Below, piece after piece: positions 1-8,814 of a stretch of DNA of 62,852 bases. The notes below the pieces were generated by a model. The model searched no databases, was not told the origin of the DNA, and saw only the letters and a program-made list of their open reading frames with translations. A program made the translations under genes and the position numbers. This DNA is from an uncultured Stomatobaculum sp. Its GTDB lineage: Bacteria > Bacillota > Clostridia > Lachnospirales > Lachnospiraceae. The stretch covers positions 1 through 62,852 of the forward strand of contig NZ_CALEYG010000016.1 of NCBI RefSeq assembly GCF_937924975.1. Direction: 5' to 3'. Position 1 is the stretch's first letter; every line of letters starts with the position of its first letter.

Positions 1-2
1 CG

Positions 3-266
3 GCGACTCCGGCTCCGGCAGCGGCAGCACCGGCTGCAAAGGCAGCGCCCGGCGGCACGTCCGTGACCAGCCCGATGCCCGGCTCCGTGCTCGGCGTCAA
101 AGTCAATGTCGGCGACAAGGTCAGCGCAGGCCAGACCATGTTCGTCCTCGAGGCAATGAAGATGGAGAATGAGATTGTGGCACCGGTTGACGGTACGGTC
201 GCTTCGATCAACGTGAAGACGGGTGACACGGTGGATACCGACCAGGTCATGGGCACGTTGAACTAA
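3..266 (+). CDS. gcdC: Glutaconyl-CoA decarboxylase biotin carrier subunit (3' part)
   Basis: The reading frame is open from the window edge, so the true start lies upstream. The first 19 or so residues seen are an Ala/Pro-rich linker. They run into a biotinyl domain with the motif EAMKMENE, whose biotin-accepting lysine codon is at 159-161. In this family the biotinylated domain swings CO2 between the carboxyltransferase (GcdA) and the membrane sodium pump (GcdB). It sits 18 bases ahead of gcdB in the same direction and in the same operon as the other hydroxyglutarate pathway genes, which favours GcdC over a generic biotin carrier such as AccB. The Ala/Pro linker is also typical of GcdC, OadA and MmdC-type carriers. 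The N-terminal membrane or association part cannot be judged. Confidence 0.88.
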   Translation, partial: ATPAPAAAAPAAKAAPGGTSVTSPMPGSVLGVKVNVGDKVSAGQTMFVLEAMKMENEIVAPVDGTVASINVKTGDTVDTDQVMGTLN

Positions 267-284
267 GCGAAGGAGGAACACGCA

Positions 285-1436
285 GTGAATCTTATAACTA
301 TCGTTGAGGGACTGCTCAAGAGTTCCGGATATGCAACGATGACCTGGCAGCAGCTTGTCATGCTGGTGATCTCGTTCATTCTGATGTATCTCGCGATCGT
401 AAAGCAGTTTGAGCCCCTTCTGCTGCTCCCGATCTCCTTTGGTATCTTCATGTCGAACCTGCCGCACTCCGGCACCTTCGAATATTTCTATCAGCTCGAC
501 CACTGGTACGATGCCGGCGTTCTCGGCGTTATGTACATGGGTGTTAAGTCCAGCTTCTTCCCCTGCATGATGTTCCTTGCAGTCGGCGCAATGACGGACT
601 TCGGTCCGCTGATTGCAAACCCGATTTCGCTGCTGCTCGGCGCGGCTGCACAGCTCGGTATCTACTGCGCATTCATCTTTGCGAATGCGACCGGCCTTTT
701 CACCCCGCAGCAGGCTGCTGCAATCGGCATCATCGGCGGCGCTGACGGTCCGACCGCTATCTATGTCGCAAACAATCTCGCTCCCGAGCTGGTCGCACCG
801 ATTGCGGTCGCGGCGTACAGCTACATGGCGCTGATTCCGCTGATTCAGCCGCCGATCATGAATCTCCTGACGACGGACAAGGAGCGTCGCGTCAAGATGA
901 AGCAGCTCAGAAAGGTCTCGAAGGCCGAGAAGATTATCTTCCCGATCCTCGTTGCCTGCCTCGTGTCCCTGCTGCTCCCGGATGTCGCACCGCTGCTCTG
1001 CATGCTGATGCTCGGCAACCTGTTCCGCGAGTGCGGCGTGGTTGAGAGACTTTCGGATGTCGCGCAGAACGCACTCTGCAACATCTGCACCATCTTCCTC
1101 GGCCTTTCGGTCGGTGCAACGGCGCGCGGCGAGCTCTTCCTTCGCCCGCAGACGCTCGCAATTGTCGTCATGGGTCTTGCGGCATTCAGCTTCTCGACGT
1201 TCGGCGGCGTGGTATTCGGTAAGATTCTCTATGCCGTCACCGGCGGCAAGATCAACCCGCTCATCGGTTCGGCAGGCGTTTCGGCTGTCCCGATGGCGGC
1301 GCGTGTGTCCCAGACGGTCGGTTCCAAGACGGACAGAACCAACTTCCTCTTGATGCATGCAATGGGACCGAACGTGGCAGGCGTCATCGGCTCTGCGGTT
1401 GCGGCAGGATTCTTCCTGACTTTCTTCGCGCACTGA
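285..1436 (+). CDS. gcdB: Glutaconyl-CoA decarboxylase, sodium-pumping beta subunit
   Basis: A polytopic membrane protein of 383 residues in the OadB/MmdB/GcdB family. It decarboxylates the carboxybiotin delivered by GcdC and uses the energy to export sodium ions across the cytoplasmic membrane. The family signature GGADGPTAIY lies at residues 151-160, with the ion-coupling aspartate at 154, followed by the conserved SYMALIPLIQPPI segment around 179-191. The start is a GTG preceded by AAGGAGGA at a good distance. It is the second gene of the operon, directly after the biotin carrier and before the CoA-transferase genes. The substrate (glutaconyl-CoA rather than oxaloacetate or methylmalonyl-CoA) is inferred from the neighbours, not from this subunit itself. 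Confidence 0.9.
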   Translation: MNLITIVEGLLKSSGYATMTWQQLVMLVISFILMYLAIVKQFEPLLLLPISFGIFMSNLPHSGTFEYFYQLDHWYDAGVLGVMYMGVKSSFFPCMMFLAVGAMTDFGPLIANPISLLLGAAAQLGIYCAFIFANATGLFTPQQAAAIGIIGGADGPTAIYVANNLAPELVAPIAVAAYSYMALIPLIQPPIMNLLTTDKERRVKMKQLRKVSKAEKIIFPILVACLVSLLLPDVAPLLCMLMLGNLFRECGVVERLSDVAQNALCNICTIFLGLSVGATARGELFLRPQTLAIVVMGLAAFSFSTFGGVVFGKILYAVTGGKINPLIGSAGVSAVPMAARVSQTVGSKTDRTNFLLMHAMGPNVAGVIGSAVAAGFFLTFFAH

Positions 1437-1514
1437 GTCGTTTTGTAATAGAAACAGAGGCAATACAGGCAAGAACAAAATCGTTTTGGTGTTTCGAGAA
1501 AGGAGGACATTACC

Positions 1515-2546
1515 TTGAATAAAGTAATGAGTTTACATGATGCTGTTGCAAAGTATGTCGAGAGCGGAGATGCAATTTGCTTCGGCGGATTTACAACGAA
1601 CCGGAAGCCCTATGCGGCTGTTTTCGAGATCCTTCGCCAGGGACAGACCGATTTTACTGTTTGGGCAGGCCCGGCAGGCGGTGACTGGGACATGATGATC
1701 GGCGAGGGCCGCGTCAAGGCATACATCAACTGCTACACCGCGAACTCCGGCTACACGAACGTGTCCCGCCGCTTCCGCGCTGCGATCGAGGCAGGCACCC
1801 TGACCTACGAGGACTACTCGCAGGACGTGCTGATGCTGCAGCTCCATGCTGCTTCCCTCGGTCTTCCGTACCTTCCGGTGCGCCTCATGCAGGGTTCCGG
1901 TCTCACGGATTTCTGGGGCATCTCGGAGGAGAAGAGACAGACCCTCGACAAGCTGACCAATTTAAAGTTTGCTTATGTTGAGAATCCCTTCAACCCGGGC
2001 GAGAAGGTCGTTGCGGTTCCGACCCCGCAGCTTGACACCGCCATCATCCACGTGCAGAAGGCGTCCCCGGACGGTACCTGCGTGATTGAGGGCGATGAGT
2101 TCCACGATGTCGATGTCGCTGTCGCGGCGAGAAAGGTCATCGTGACCTGCGAGGAACTGGTAAGCAACGAGTACATCCGCCAGGAGCCGTCGCAGAACAA
2201 GGTCTTCGGCGAGTGCGTCAACGCGGTTGTGCATGTGCCGTTCGGCGCTTGGCCGTCCCAGTGCTACAATTACTATGACTGCGATGACAAGGCTCTGAAG
2301 GAGTACGACAAGGCTTCGAAGTACCAGGATAAGGAAGACGCAGAGCGCCAGATCGCAAAGGAGAAGGAGAAGGCCGAGAAGAAAGGCCTGCCGTACACGG
2401 CACCGGTCAATCCGGAGACCTTCCGCGATTATCTGGACAAGTGGGTTTACAGTTGCAAGGACAACAACGATGTTCTGGACAAGATCGGCGGCGCGCACCT
2501 CGCGAGCCTGAAGGTCATTCCGGGACTCGGCTACGCGAAGCGATAA
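1515..2546 (+). CDS. gctA: Glutaconate CoA-transferase subunit A
   Basis: The alpha subunit of the class I CoA-transferase that moves CoA from acetyl-CoA to (R)-2-hydroxyglutarate. The start is TTG with AAAGGAGG six to seven bases upstream; an in-frame ATG four codons on is less well placed. The N-terminal glycine loop (GG at 24-25, then FTTNRKPYAAVFE) and the blocks YINCYTANSG, LMQGSGLTD and VTCEE match the Acidaminococcus fermentans subunit as I know it. At 343 residues it is longer than the roughly 320 of that protein. The extra length is a Lys/Glu-rich stretch of about 25-30 residues around 270-300. The next gene encodes the catalytic beta subunit. Confidence 0.92.
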   Translation: MNKVMSLHDAVAKYVESGDAICFGGFTTNRKPYAAVFEILRQGQTDFTVWAGPAGGDWDMMIGEGRVKAYINCYTANSGYTNVSRRFRAAIEAGTLTYEDYSQDVLMLQLHAASLGLPYLPVRLMQGSGLTDFWGISEEKRQTLDKLTNLKFAYVENPFNPGEKVVAVPTPQLDTAIIHVQKASPDGTCVIEGDEFHDVDVAVAARKVIVTCEELVSNEYIRQEPSQNKVFGECVNAVVHVPFGAWPSQCYNYYDCDDKALKEYDKASKYQDKEDAERQIAKEKEKAEKKGLPYTAPVNPETFRDYLDKWVYSCKDNNDVLDKIGGAHLASLKVIPGLGYAKR

Positions 2547-2562
2547 AGGAGGGGAGAGAGAC

Positions 2563-3357
2563 ATGGCTGATTACACGAATTATACCAAGCAGGAGATGCA
2601 GGCTTACGCCATTGCAAAGAATATTCAGGAGAATCAGATTGTCATCGTCGGAACCGGACTTCCGCTCATCGGCGCTTCCCTTGCGAAGCGCGTGGTTTGC
2701 CCGTCCTGCCATCCGATTGTGGAGAGCGGTCTCATGGACTGCGATCCGGTCGAGGTGCCGCGTTCGGTCGGTGATCTCCGTTTCATGGCACACTGCGCGG
2801 TGCAGTGGCCGAACATCCGCTTTGTCGGCTTCGAGGCAAATGAGTGGCTGCACGGCGAGGAGCGCCTGATTGCGTTCATCGGCGGCGCGCAGATCGATCC
2901 CTACGGCAACGTGAACTCGACCTGCATCGGCGACTACAACAACCCGAAGACCCGTTTCACGGGCTCCGGCGGTGCAAACGGCATCGCGACCTACTGCAAT
3001 ACGGTCATCATGATGCAGCACCAGAAGAGAAGATTCATGGACAAGATCGACTATGTCACGAGCCCGGGCTGGATGGACGGCCCCGGCGGCAGAGAGAGAG
3101 CCGGTCTTCCGGGCAACAGAGGCCCGCAGATGGTCGTCACGGATCTCGGCATCATGAAGTTCGACGAGGAGACCAAGAGAATGTACCTCGCGTACTACTA
3201 TCCCTTCTCCAGCCCGGAAATGGTCAAGGAGAACACCGGCTTTGATGTCGATGTGTCCAGAGCAAAGCTCATGGAGGGACCGAGCCCGGAGATCATCAAG
3301 CTGATCCGCGAGGAGATCGATCCCGGCCAGGCGTTCATCAAGGTTCCGAAGCAGTAA
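2563..3357 (+). CDS. gctB: Glutaconate CoA-transferase subunit B (catalytic)
   Basis: The beta subunit, 264 residues, of the glutaconate CoA-transferase. The motif VESGLMD places a glutamate at residue 54, the position of the active-site glutamate in the A. fermentans enzyme that forms the enzyme-CoA thioester. The glycine-rich segments GTGLPLIGA (30-38) and GSGGANGIA also fit the family. GGGGAGAG precedes the ATG closely, and the gene follows gctA by 16 bases. Together the two subunits produce 2-hydroxyglutaryl-CoA for the dehydratase encoded further down the operon. The identification is firm because both the catalytic residue and the gene order agree. Confidence 0.94.
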   Translation: MADYTNYTKQEMQAYAIAKNIQENQIVIVGTGLPLIGASLAKRVVCPSCHPIVESGLMDCDPVEVPRSVGDLRFMAHCAVQWPNIRFVGFEANEWLHGEERLIAFIGGAQIDPYGNVNSTCIGDYNNPKTRFTGSGGANGIATYCNTVIMMQHQKRRFMDKIDYVTSPGWMDGPGGRERAGLPGNRGPQMVVTDLGIMKFDEETKRMYLAYYYPFSSPEMVKENTGFDVDVSRAKLMEGPSPEIIKLIREEIDPGQAFIKVPKQ

Positions 3358-3405
3358 GCGAAGAGTTCAGCCACCAGTTAACTCACTTTTAAGGAGAGAT
3401 TTAAA

Positions 3406-5220
3406 ATGAGCAATTACACCATGCCGCGCTACTTCCAGAACATGAAAGTTCTGAATGTGCCGGCTGCAAAACCGAATCCGGAGAACGTGAAAGAGTTAAA
3501 GGAAGTCGAGCAGGATATCCACGCCCGCGCAGAGAAGCTTCTCTCTGCGGGCACGCCGGATGACAAGATTCACGCGAAGGGCCAGTACACGGCACTCGAG
3601 AGAATCAATCAGCTCGTTGACGAGGGCACGTTTTGCCCGCTCAACACGCTCTACAACCCGGAGGATAACGCAGAGGAGAAGATCGGCATTGTCTCGACCG
3701 GCATTGTCAAGGGTCTTGGCCGCATCAACGGCAAGTGGGCTGTCATCATCGCCTCCGACAACAAGAAGATGGCGGGCGCTTGGGTTCCCGGTCAGGCGGA
3801 CAACCTGCTCCGCGGCTCCGACACGGCGAAGATGCTCGGCATTCCGCTGGTCTATATCCTGAACTGCTCCGGCGTTAAGCTCGACGAGCAGGAGAAGGTT
3901 TATCCGAACCGCAGAGGCGGCGGCACGCCGTTCTACCGCAACTCGGAGCTCAACCAGCTCGGCGTTCCGGTCATTGTCGGCATCTACGGCACGAACCCGG
4001 CCGGCGGCGGCTATCACGCAATTTCCCCGACCGTGCTGATTGCGCACGAGAAGGCAAACATGGCAGTCGGCGGCGCAGGCATTGTCGGCGGCATGGATTC
4101 GAAGCCGTACGTTGACCTCGAGGGTGCACAGGGCATGATCGATGCGACCAGAAAGATGAAGAACGACCCGCCGGGCTCCGTCTCCATCCACTACAACGTG
4201 ACCGGTTTCTTCCGCGAGGTCTATGCGGAGGAGTTCGGCGTTCTGGATTCCATCAAGAAGTATATGGACTACATGCCGGCATTCAATCCGGAGTTCTTCC
4301 GGGTCGATACGCCGAAGGCTCCGGCCATCCAGGGCGAGGAGCTCTACGACATCGTTCCGCGCAACACCCGCCGCACCTATGACATGTACAATGTCCTGAA
4401 GGCACTCATCGACGGCGGCGAGTTCATGGAGTACAAGAAGGACTACGGCCCGGAGATGATCACCGGTATCGCGAAGGTCAACGGCCTTCCGGTCGGTGTC
4501 GTCGCGAACCGTCAGGGTGTGCTCGCAATGCAGGGCTACCCGAACTATCCGGAGTACAGAGGCAAGGGCGCTATGGGTATGGGCGGCAAGCTCTATCGCC
4601 AGGGCCTGATCAAGATGAACGAGTTCGTGACCCTCTGCGGCCGTGACCGTCTCCCGATCATCTGGGTACAGGATACGACCGGTATCGATGTCGACAATGA
4701 GGCAGAGAAAGCAGAGCTGCTTGGTCTCGGCCAGAGCTTGATCTACTCGATCCAGTCCACGAAGCTCCCGATGTTCGAGATTACGCTCCGCAAGGGTACC
4801 GCAGCGGCACACTACGTGCTCGGCGGCCCGCAGGGCAATGACAACAATGTCTTCTCGATCGGTACGGCTGCAACCGAGATCAACGTCATGTACGGTAAGA
4901 CCGCAGCAGGCGCTATGTACAGCCGCCGTCTCGTGAAGGACCAGGATTCGGGCAAGGATCTCCAGGGCACCATCGACAAGATGAACCAGTTGATTCAGCA
5001 CTATATCGATACCTCGACCCCGGCTTACTGCGCAAAGGCAGGTTTGGTCGATGAGATCGTCGATATGCCGAAGATCAGAAACTATGTCGTGGCATTTGCG
5101 GATGCTGCTTACCAGAATCCGAAGTCCATTTGCCCGGTTCACCAGATGATTCTCCCGAGAATTATCAAGGACTATGATGAGAACGGCCAGAACGCGAAAA
5201 CCGCGGGAGCAAAGGCTTAA
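3406..5220 (+). CDS. gcdA: Glutaconyl-CoA decarboxylase carboxyltransferase subunit
   Basis: A 604-residue carboxyltransferase of the acetyl-CoA/propionyl-CoA carboxylase beta fold. It transfers the carboxyl group of glutaconyl-CoA to biotin on GcdC and releases crotonyl-CoA. Two carboxyltransferase halves can be seen: the N-half with NRRGGGTPFYRNSEL and GTNPAGGGYHA, and the C-half with VVANRQGVLAMQGYP and YVLGGPQGNDNN. The length is slightly above the A. fermentans GcdA. AAGGAGAG stands upstream of the ATG. Its position between gctB and hgdC is the same as in the Acidaminococcus hydroxyglutarate operon. It is soluble and docks to the membrane through GcdB/GcdC. Confidence 0.93.
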   Translation: MSNYTMPRYFQNMKVLNVPAAKPNPENVKELKEVEQDIHARAEKLLSAGTPDDKIHAKGQYTALERINQLVDEGTFCPLNTLYNPEDNAEEKIGIVSTGIVKGLGRINGKWAVIIASDNKKMAGAWVPGQADNLLRGSDTAKMLGIPLVYILNCSGVKLDEQEKVYPNRRGGGTPFYRNSELNQLGVPVIVGIYGTNPAGGGYHAISPTVLIAHEKANMAVGGAGIVGGMDSKPYVDLEGAQGMIDATRKMKNDPPGSVSIHYNVTGFFREVYAEEFGVLDSIKKYMDYMPAFNPEFFRVDTPKAPAIQGEELYDIVPRNTRRTYDMYNVLKALIDGGEFMEYKKDYGPEMITGIAKVNGLPVGVVANRQGVLAMQGYPNYPEYRGKGAMGMGGKLYRQGLIKMNEFVTLCGRDRLPIIWVQDTTGIDVDNEAEKAELLGLGQSLIYSIQSTKLPMFEITLRKGTAAAHYVLGGPQGNDNNVFSIGTAATEINVMYGKTAAGAMYSRRLVKDQDSGKDLQGTIDKMNQLIQHYIDTSTPAYCAKAGLVDEIVDMPKIRNYVVAFADAAYQNPKSICPVHQMILPRIIKDYDENGQNAKTAGAKA

Positions 5221-5257
5221 TTCTCATTCGCAAAGAAGTTTAGAAGGTTAGAATTTT

Positions 5258-6052
5258 ATGGCAATTTACACGTTGGGTATTGACGTCGGTTCCACTGCCT
5301 CCAAGTGCATCATGCTAAAGGACGGCAAGGAAATCGTATCGAAATCCTTGGTGAGCGTGGGGACCGGTACATCCGGTCCTCAGCGCGCCATCGAGGAGGT
5401 TCTGAAGAATGCGGGCAAGACGCGCGAGGACATGGACTACACGCTCGCAACCGGCTACGGCCGCAACTCCCTTGAAGGTATTGCGGACAAGCAGATGAGT
5501 GAGCTCTCCTGTCACGCAAAGGGTGCGTTTTTCCTGTTTCCGAAGGTGCACACCGTCATTGACATCGGCGGCCAGGACGTGAAGGTCTTGAAGATCGAGA
5601 ACGGCGCGATGGTCAATTTCCAGATGAATGACAAATGCGCGGCGGGAACGGGACGCTTCCTGGATGTCATGGCGCGGGTTCTGGAGGTCAACATTGAGGA
5701 CCTCGAGACGCTCTCGGCGGAGTCCACGAAGCGCATCGGTATCAGCTCGACCTGCACAGTCTTTGCGGAGAGCGAGGTCATCAGCCAGCTCGCGCAGGGC
5801 ACCGACAAGCGGGACATCATCGCAGGTATCCACAGAGCGATTGCGGGCAGAGTCGCAGGACTTGTGCACCGCGTGGGTCTTGTACCGGATGTCGTCATGA
5901 CGGGCGGTGTCGCACAGAACCACGGCGTGGTGAAGGCTTTGGAGGAGCAGTTGAGCTGTGAGATCAAGACTTCCCCGCTCACACAGTACAACGGTGCGCT
6001 CGGCGCGGCACTGTTTGCATATCAGGGCGCGTTAAAGCACGCCAAGGCATAA
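5258..6052 (+). CDS. hgdC: 2-Hydroxyglutaryl-CoA dehydratase activase (archerase)
   Basis: A homodimeric ASKHA-fold ATPase of 264 residues with a bridging [4Fe-4S] cluster. It hydrolyses ATP to inject one high-energy electron into the HgdAB dehydratase. The phosphate-binding loop GIDVGSTASK starts at residue 7. The cluster cysteines fall in DKCAAGTG (Cys127) and SSTCTVFAESEV (Cys166), exactly the positions known for the A. fermentans protein. IDIGGQD (101-107) and MTGGVAQN are the other nucleotide-site motifs. The gene lies just upstream of its target hgdAB. A much larger relative with two such ATPase domains lies at 11379-15719, but this short one is the dedicated activase. Confidence 0.95.
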   Translation: MAIYTLGIDVGSTASKCIMLKDGKEIVSKSLVSVGTGTSGPQRAIEEVLKNAGKTREDMDYTLATGYGRNSLEGIADKQMSELSCHAKGAFFLFPKVHTVIDIGGQDVKVLKIENGAMVNFQMNDKCAAGTGRFLDVMARVLEVNIEDLETLSAESTKRIGISSTCTVFAESEVISQLAQGTDKRDIIAGIHRAIAGRVAGLVHRVGLVPDVVMTGGVAQNHGVVKALEEQLSCEIKTSPLTQYNGALGAALFAYQGALKHAKA

Positions 6053-6079
6053 GCCATATTTAGAAAAGAGGCGATTGAA

Positions 6080-7567
6080 ATGGCAGAAGAAGTAAAGAAC
6101 ACGGAAGCGAAGAAGCCGGCAAAGAAGAAAGTGAGCCCCGGCGTCCTTGCACTCCGTAAAGTCGTGGACGATGTCTACGAGCAGGCGAGAGAGGCAAAGA
6201 AGCGCGGTGAGCCGGTGGGCTGGTCTTCCTCCAAGTTCCCCTGCGAGCTCGCAGAGGCATTCGATCTGAAGGTTGTCTATCCGGAGAACCAGGCAGCGGG
6301 TATCGCGGCAAACCGCGACGGCGAAATGCTCTGTCAGGCGGCGGAGGATATGGGGTATGACAACGATATCTGCGGTTATACCCGTATCAGCCTTGCGTAT
6401 GCAGAGGGCTTCCGCGTCGGCAGAAAGTTTGATCCGGCAACGGGCGAGTTCATCATCAACCCGGCAAGCGGCAAGCCGTTAAAGGATGAGAACGGCAATG
6501 TGGTCATCGATCCCGAGACCGGCAAGCCGAAGAAGGATCCGAAGACCCAGGTTCCGTACGAGGAGCTCGTGAACATCAACGAGATCGAGGCGCTTCCGGA
6601 CGGCCCGGAGAAGGAAATGCGCTTAAAGGCATTGAAGCCGATCCGTCAGAACCTCATGCCGATGCCCGACTTTGTCCTCTGCTGCAACAACATCTGCAAC
6701 TGCATGACCAAGTGGTATGAGAACATTGCCCGCATTCACAACATCCCGCTCATCATGATCGACATTCCGTACAACAACGATGTCGAGGTCGATGATTCCA
6801 AGGTCAAGTATGTGCGCGCACAGTTCGATGCGGCAATCAAGCAGCTCGAGCAGATTTCCGGCAAGAAGTTCGACGAGAAGAAGTTCGAGCAGGCCTGTGC
6901 AAATGCAAACCGTTCGGCAACGGCATGGCTCAAGGTCTGTGACTACCTCCAGTACAAGCCGGCGCCGATGTCCGGTTTTGACCTCTTCAACCACATGGCG
7001 GATATCGTTACCGCACGCGGCAAGGTTGAGACCGCAGAGGCATTCGAGCAGCTCGCGCGCGACCTCGAGGAGAATGTGAAGGAAGGCACGACGACGCTTC
7101 CGTTCCCGGAGAAGAAGCGCATCATGTTCGAGGGCATTCCGTGCTGGCCGAAACTCCCGCAGCTTTTCAAGCCGCTGAAGGAGAACGGCATCAACGTCAC
7201 GGCAGTCGTGTATGCGCCGGCATTCGGCTTTGTCTACAAGGACATGGACGGCATGGCAAGAGCGTACTACAAGGCGCCGAACTCGGTCTGCATTGAGCAG
7301 GGCGTGGCGTGGAGAGAGGGCATCTGCCGCGACAACAAGGTCGACGGCGTTCTGGTGCACTACAACCGCTCCTGCAAGCCGTGGTCCGGCTATATGGCAG
7401 AGATGCAGAGACGCTTTACGAAGGACCTCGGTGTTCCGACCGCAGGCTTTGACGGCGACCAGGCTGACCCGCGTAACTTCAATGCGGCGCAGTACGAGAC
7501 CAGAGTCCAGGGTCTCATGGAAGCAATGGAAGCAAACGAGAAGAACAACGAGACAAAGGAGGCGTAA
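6080..7567 (+). CDS. hgdA: 2-Hydroxyglutaryl-CoA dehydratase subunit A
   Basis: The alpha subunit, 495 residues, of the oxygen-sensitive dehydratase that forms glutaconyl-CoA through a ketyl radical. A Lys-rich N-terminus leads into the conserved GWSSSKFPCELAEAF block. Cysteines in CCNNICNCMTKW (about residues 200-211) and in the NRSCKPWSG block are candidate [4Fe-4S] ligands of the HgdA/B/FldB/BadE superfamily. Around residues 117-155 there is a Pro/Lys/Gly-rich stretch with two similar turns (PASGKPLKD and PETGKPKKD), perhaps a lineage-specific insertion since the protein is longer than the 477-residue A. fermentans subunit. The next gene starts three bases after this stop. Confidence 0.93.
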   Translation: MAEEVKNTEAKKPAKKKVSPGVLALRKVVDDVYEQAREAKKRGEPVGWSSSKFPCELAEAFDLKVVYPENQAAGIAANRDGEMLCQAAEDMGYDNDICGYTRISLAYAEGFRVGRKFDPATGEFIINPASGKPLKDENGNVVIDPETGKPKKDPKTQVPYEELVNINEIEALPDGPEKEMRLKALKPIRQNLMPMPDFVLCCNNICNCMTKWYENIARIHNIPLIMIDIPYNNDVEVDDSKVKYVRAQFDAAIKQLEQISGKKFDEKKFEQACANANRSATAWLKVCDYLQYKPAPMSGFDLFNHMADIVTARGKVETAEAFEQLARDLEENVKEGTTTLPFPEKKRIMFEGIPCWPKLPQLFKPLKENGINVTAVVYAPAFGFVYKDMDGMARAYYKAPNSVCIEQGVAWREGICRDNKVDGVLVHYNRSCKPWSGYMAEMQRRFTKDLGVPTAGFDGDQADPRNFNAAQYETRVQGLMEAMEANEKNNETKEA

Positions 7568-7570
7568 GGC

Positions 7571-8713
7571 ATGAGCATCGAGGCATTGTTAGACAAGTTT
7601 GCAGCGGTCTCCGCACATCCGAAGGCGCAGCTGAAGAAGTATAAGGCAGAGGGCAAGAAGGTCATCGGCGTGCTTCCGTACTATGCGCCGGAAGAGCTTG
7701 TCGATGCGGCAGGCATGGTGCCGATGGGCGTCTGGGGTGCAAACGACCAGACCATCAGCATGGCAAAGGAGTACTGCGCGACGTTCTACTGCACGATCGC
7801 ACAGCTGGGTCTCGAGATGCTGTTAAACGGCACCCTCGATGAACTGGACGGCGTGATTACGCCGACCATCTGCGATACGCTGCGCCCGATGTCCCAGAAC
7901 ATCCGCGTGGCAATGGGCGGCAAGATGCCGACCATCTTCCTTGCACATCCGCAGAACCGTTTCGCGGAGTGGGGACTGCAGTTCACGATGGACCAGTATC
8001 ACGAGGTCAAGCGCCAGCTTGAGAAGATTGCTTCGAAGGCAATTACGCCGGAGGCACTCCAGGCGAGCATCAAGCTCTACAACCGTTACCGCCGTGCGGC
8101 GCGCCGTTTTGTGGAGCTCGCAAGCGAGCACTGCGATGTGATTACGGCAGTCAAGAGAATGCAGGTGCTGAAGTCCGCGTGGTTCATGGCAAAGAGCGAG
8201 TATACCCCGCTTCTCGAAGAGCTCAATGCAGAGCTTGAGAAGCTGCCGGCTGCAAAGTGGACGGGCAGCAAGGTTGTGACGAGCGGTATCATCTGCGACA
8301 ACCCGAAGCTTCTGCAGATTTTCGACGACAACCATATTGCAATCGCAGCGGACGATGTCGCGCACGAGAGCCGTTTCTTCAAGACCGATGCGCCGGAAAC
8401 CGACGATCCGGTCAGAGACCTCGCCGTGCAGTTCGCAAACCGCGACCACGATATCCTGCTCTACGATCCGCAGTCCGCAAAGAATCGCCGTGGCGAGTTC
8501 GTTGCAGAGCTTGTGAAGAAGAGCGGCGCTCAGGGTCTGGTGCTCTTCATGCAGCAGTTCTGCGATCCGGAGGAGATGGAGTATCCGTACCTCAAGAAGG
8601 CTCTGGACGATGCGGGTATCCCGCACATCAAGCTGGGCATTGACCAGCAGATGAGAGACTTCGGTCAGGCACAGACCGCAATCCAGGCGTTTGCGGACGT
8701 GCTCTCGCTGTAA
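7571..8713 (+). CDS. hgdB: 2-Hydroxyglutaryl-CoA dehydratase subunit B
   Basis: The beta subunit, 380 residues, essentially the length of the A. fermentans HgdB. Family blocks visible are VLPYYAPEELVDAAGMVP, PTICDTLRPMSQN and the C-terminal FMQQFCDPEEMEYPYLKK, which contribute cysteines for the subunit's iron-sulfur cluster. GGAGGCG within the end of hgdA serves as its ribosome binding site, and the three-base spacing implies coupled translation. It is the last gene of the fermentation operon and is followed by a strong intrinsic terminator. With HgdA it forms the heterodimer activated by HgdC. Confidence 0.94.
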   Translation: MSIEALLDKFAAVSAHPKAQLKKYKAEGKKVIGVLPYYAPEELVDAAGMVPMGVWGANDQTISMAKEYCATFYCTIAQLGLEMLLNGTLDELDGVITPTICDTLRPMSQNIRVAMGGKMPTIFLAHPQNRFAEWGLQFTMDQYHEVKRQLEKIASKAITPEALQASIKLYNRYRRAARRFVELASEHCDVITAVKRMQVLKSAWFMAKSEYTPLLEELNAELEKLPAAKWTGSKVVTSGIICDNPKLLQIFDDNHIAIAADDVAHESRFFKTDAPETDDPVRDLAVQFANRDHDILLYDPQSAKNRRGEFVAELVKKSGAQGLVLFMQQFCDPEEMEYPYLKKALDDAGIPHIKLGIDQQMRDFGQAQTAIQAFADVLSL

Positions 8714-8731
8714 TCGATCCTATGCACCCCC

Positions 8732-8763
8732 CCGCCGAGGCTTTGGCCTCGGCGGTTTTTTTT
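8732..8763 (+). terminator. Intrinsic terminator of the hydroxyglutarate operon
   Basis: A perfect 10-bp stem, CCGCCGAGGC with GCCTCGGCGG, closes a TTTG loop and is followed by eight T residues. It lies 18 bases after the hgdB stop and separates this operon from the Abi module. Confidence 0.95.
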
Positions 8764-8779
8764 ACAGAAGGAGTTATAC

Positions 8780-8808
8780 TTGAATAATGTCAATATTATT
8801 ATTATAAT
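8780..8808 (+). promoter_or_regulatory. Strong sigma-A promoter of a short RNA upstream of the Abi gene
   Basis: TTGAAT (8780-8785) and a consensus TATAAT (8803-8808) are separated by exactly 17 bases. The predicted transcription start is near 8814-8816, immediately before the C-run hairpin. This is among the best sigma-A matches in the window. It would drive a very short transcript because a hairpin with a T-run follows within about 50 bases. Confidence 0.75.
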
Positions 8809-8814
8809 AATGGC

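Noticed and set aside
3496..5142. Long open frame on the minus strand opposite gcdA
   Set aside because: It is antisense to a clear carboxyltransferase gene; its composition (Leu/Arg/Val/Asp-rich, no domain) is what GC-rich coding DNA gives on the opposite strand.
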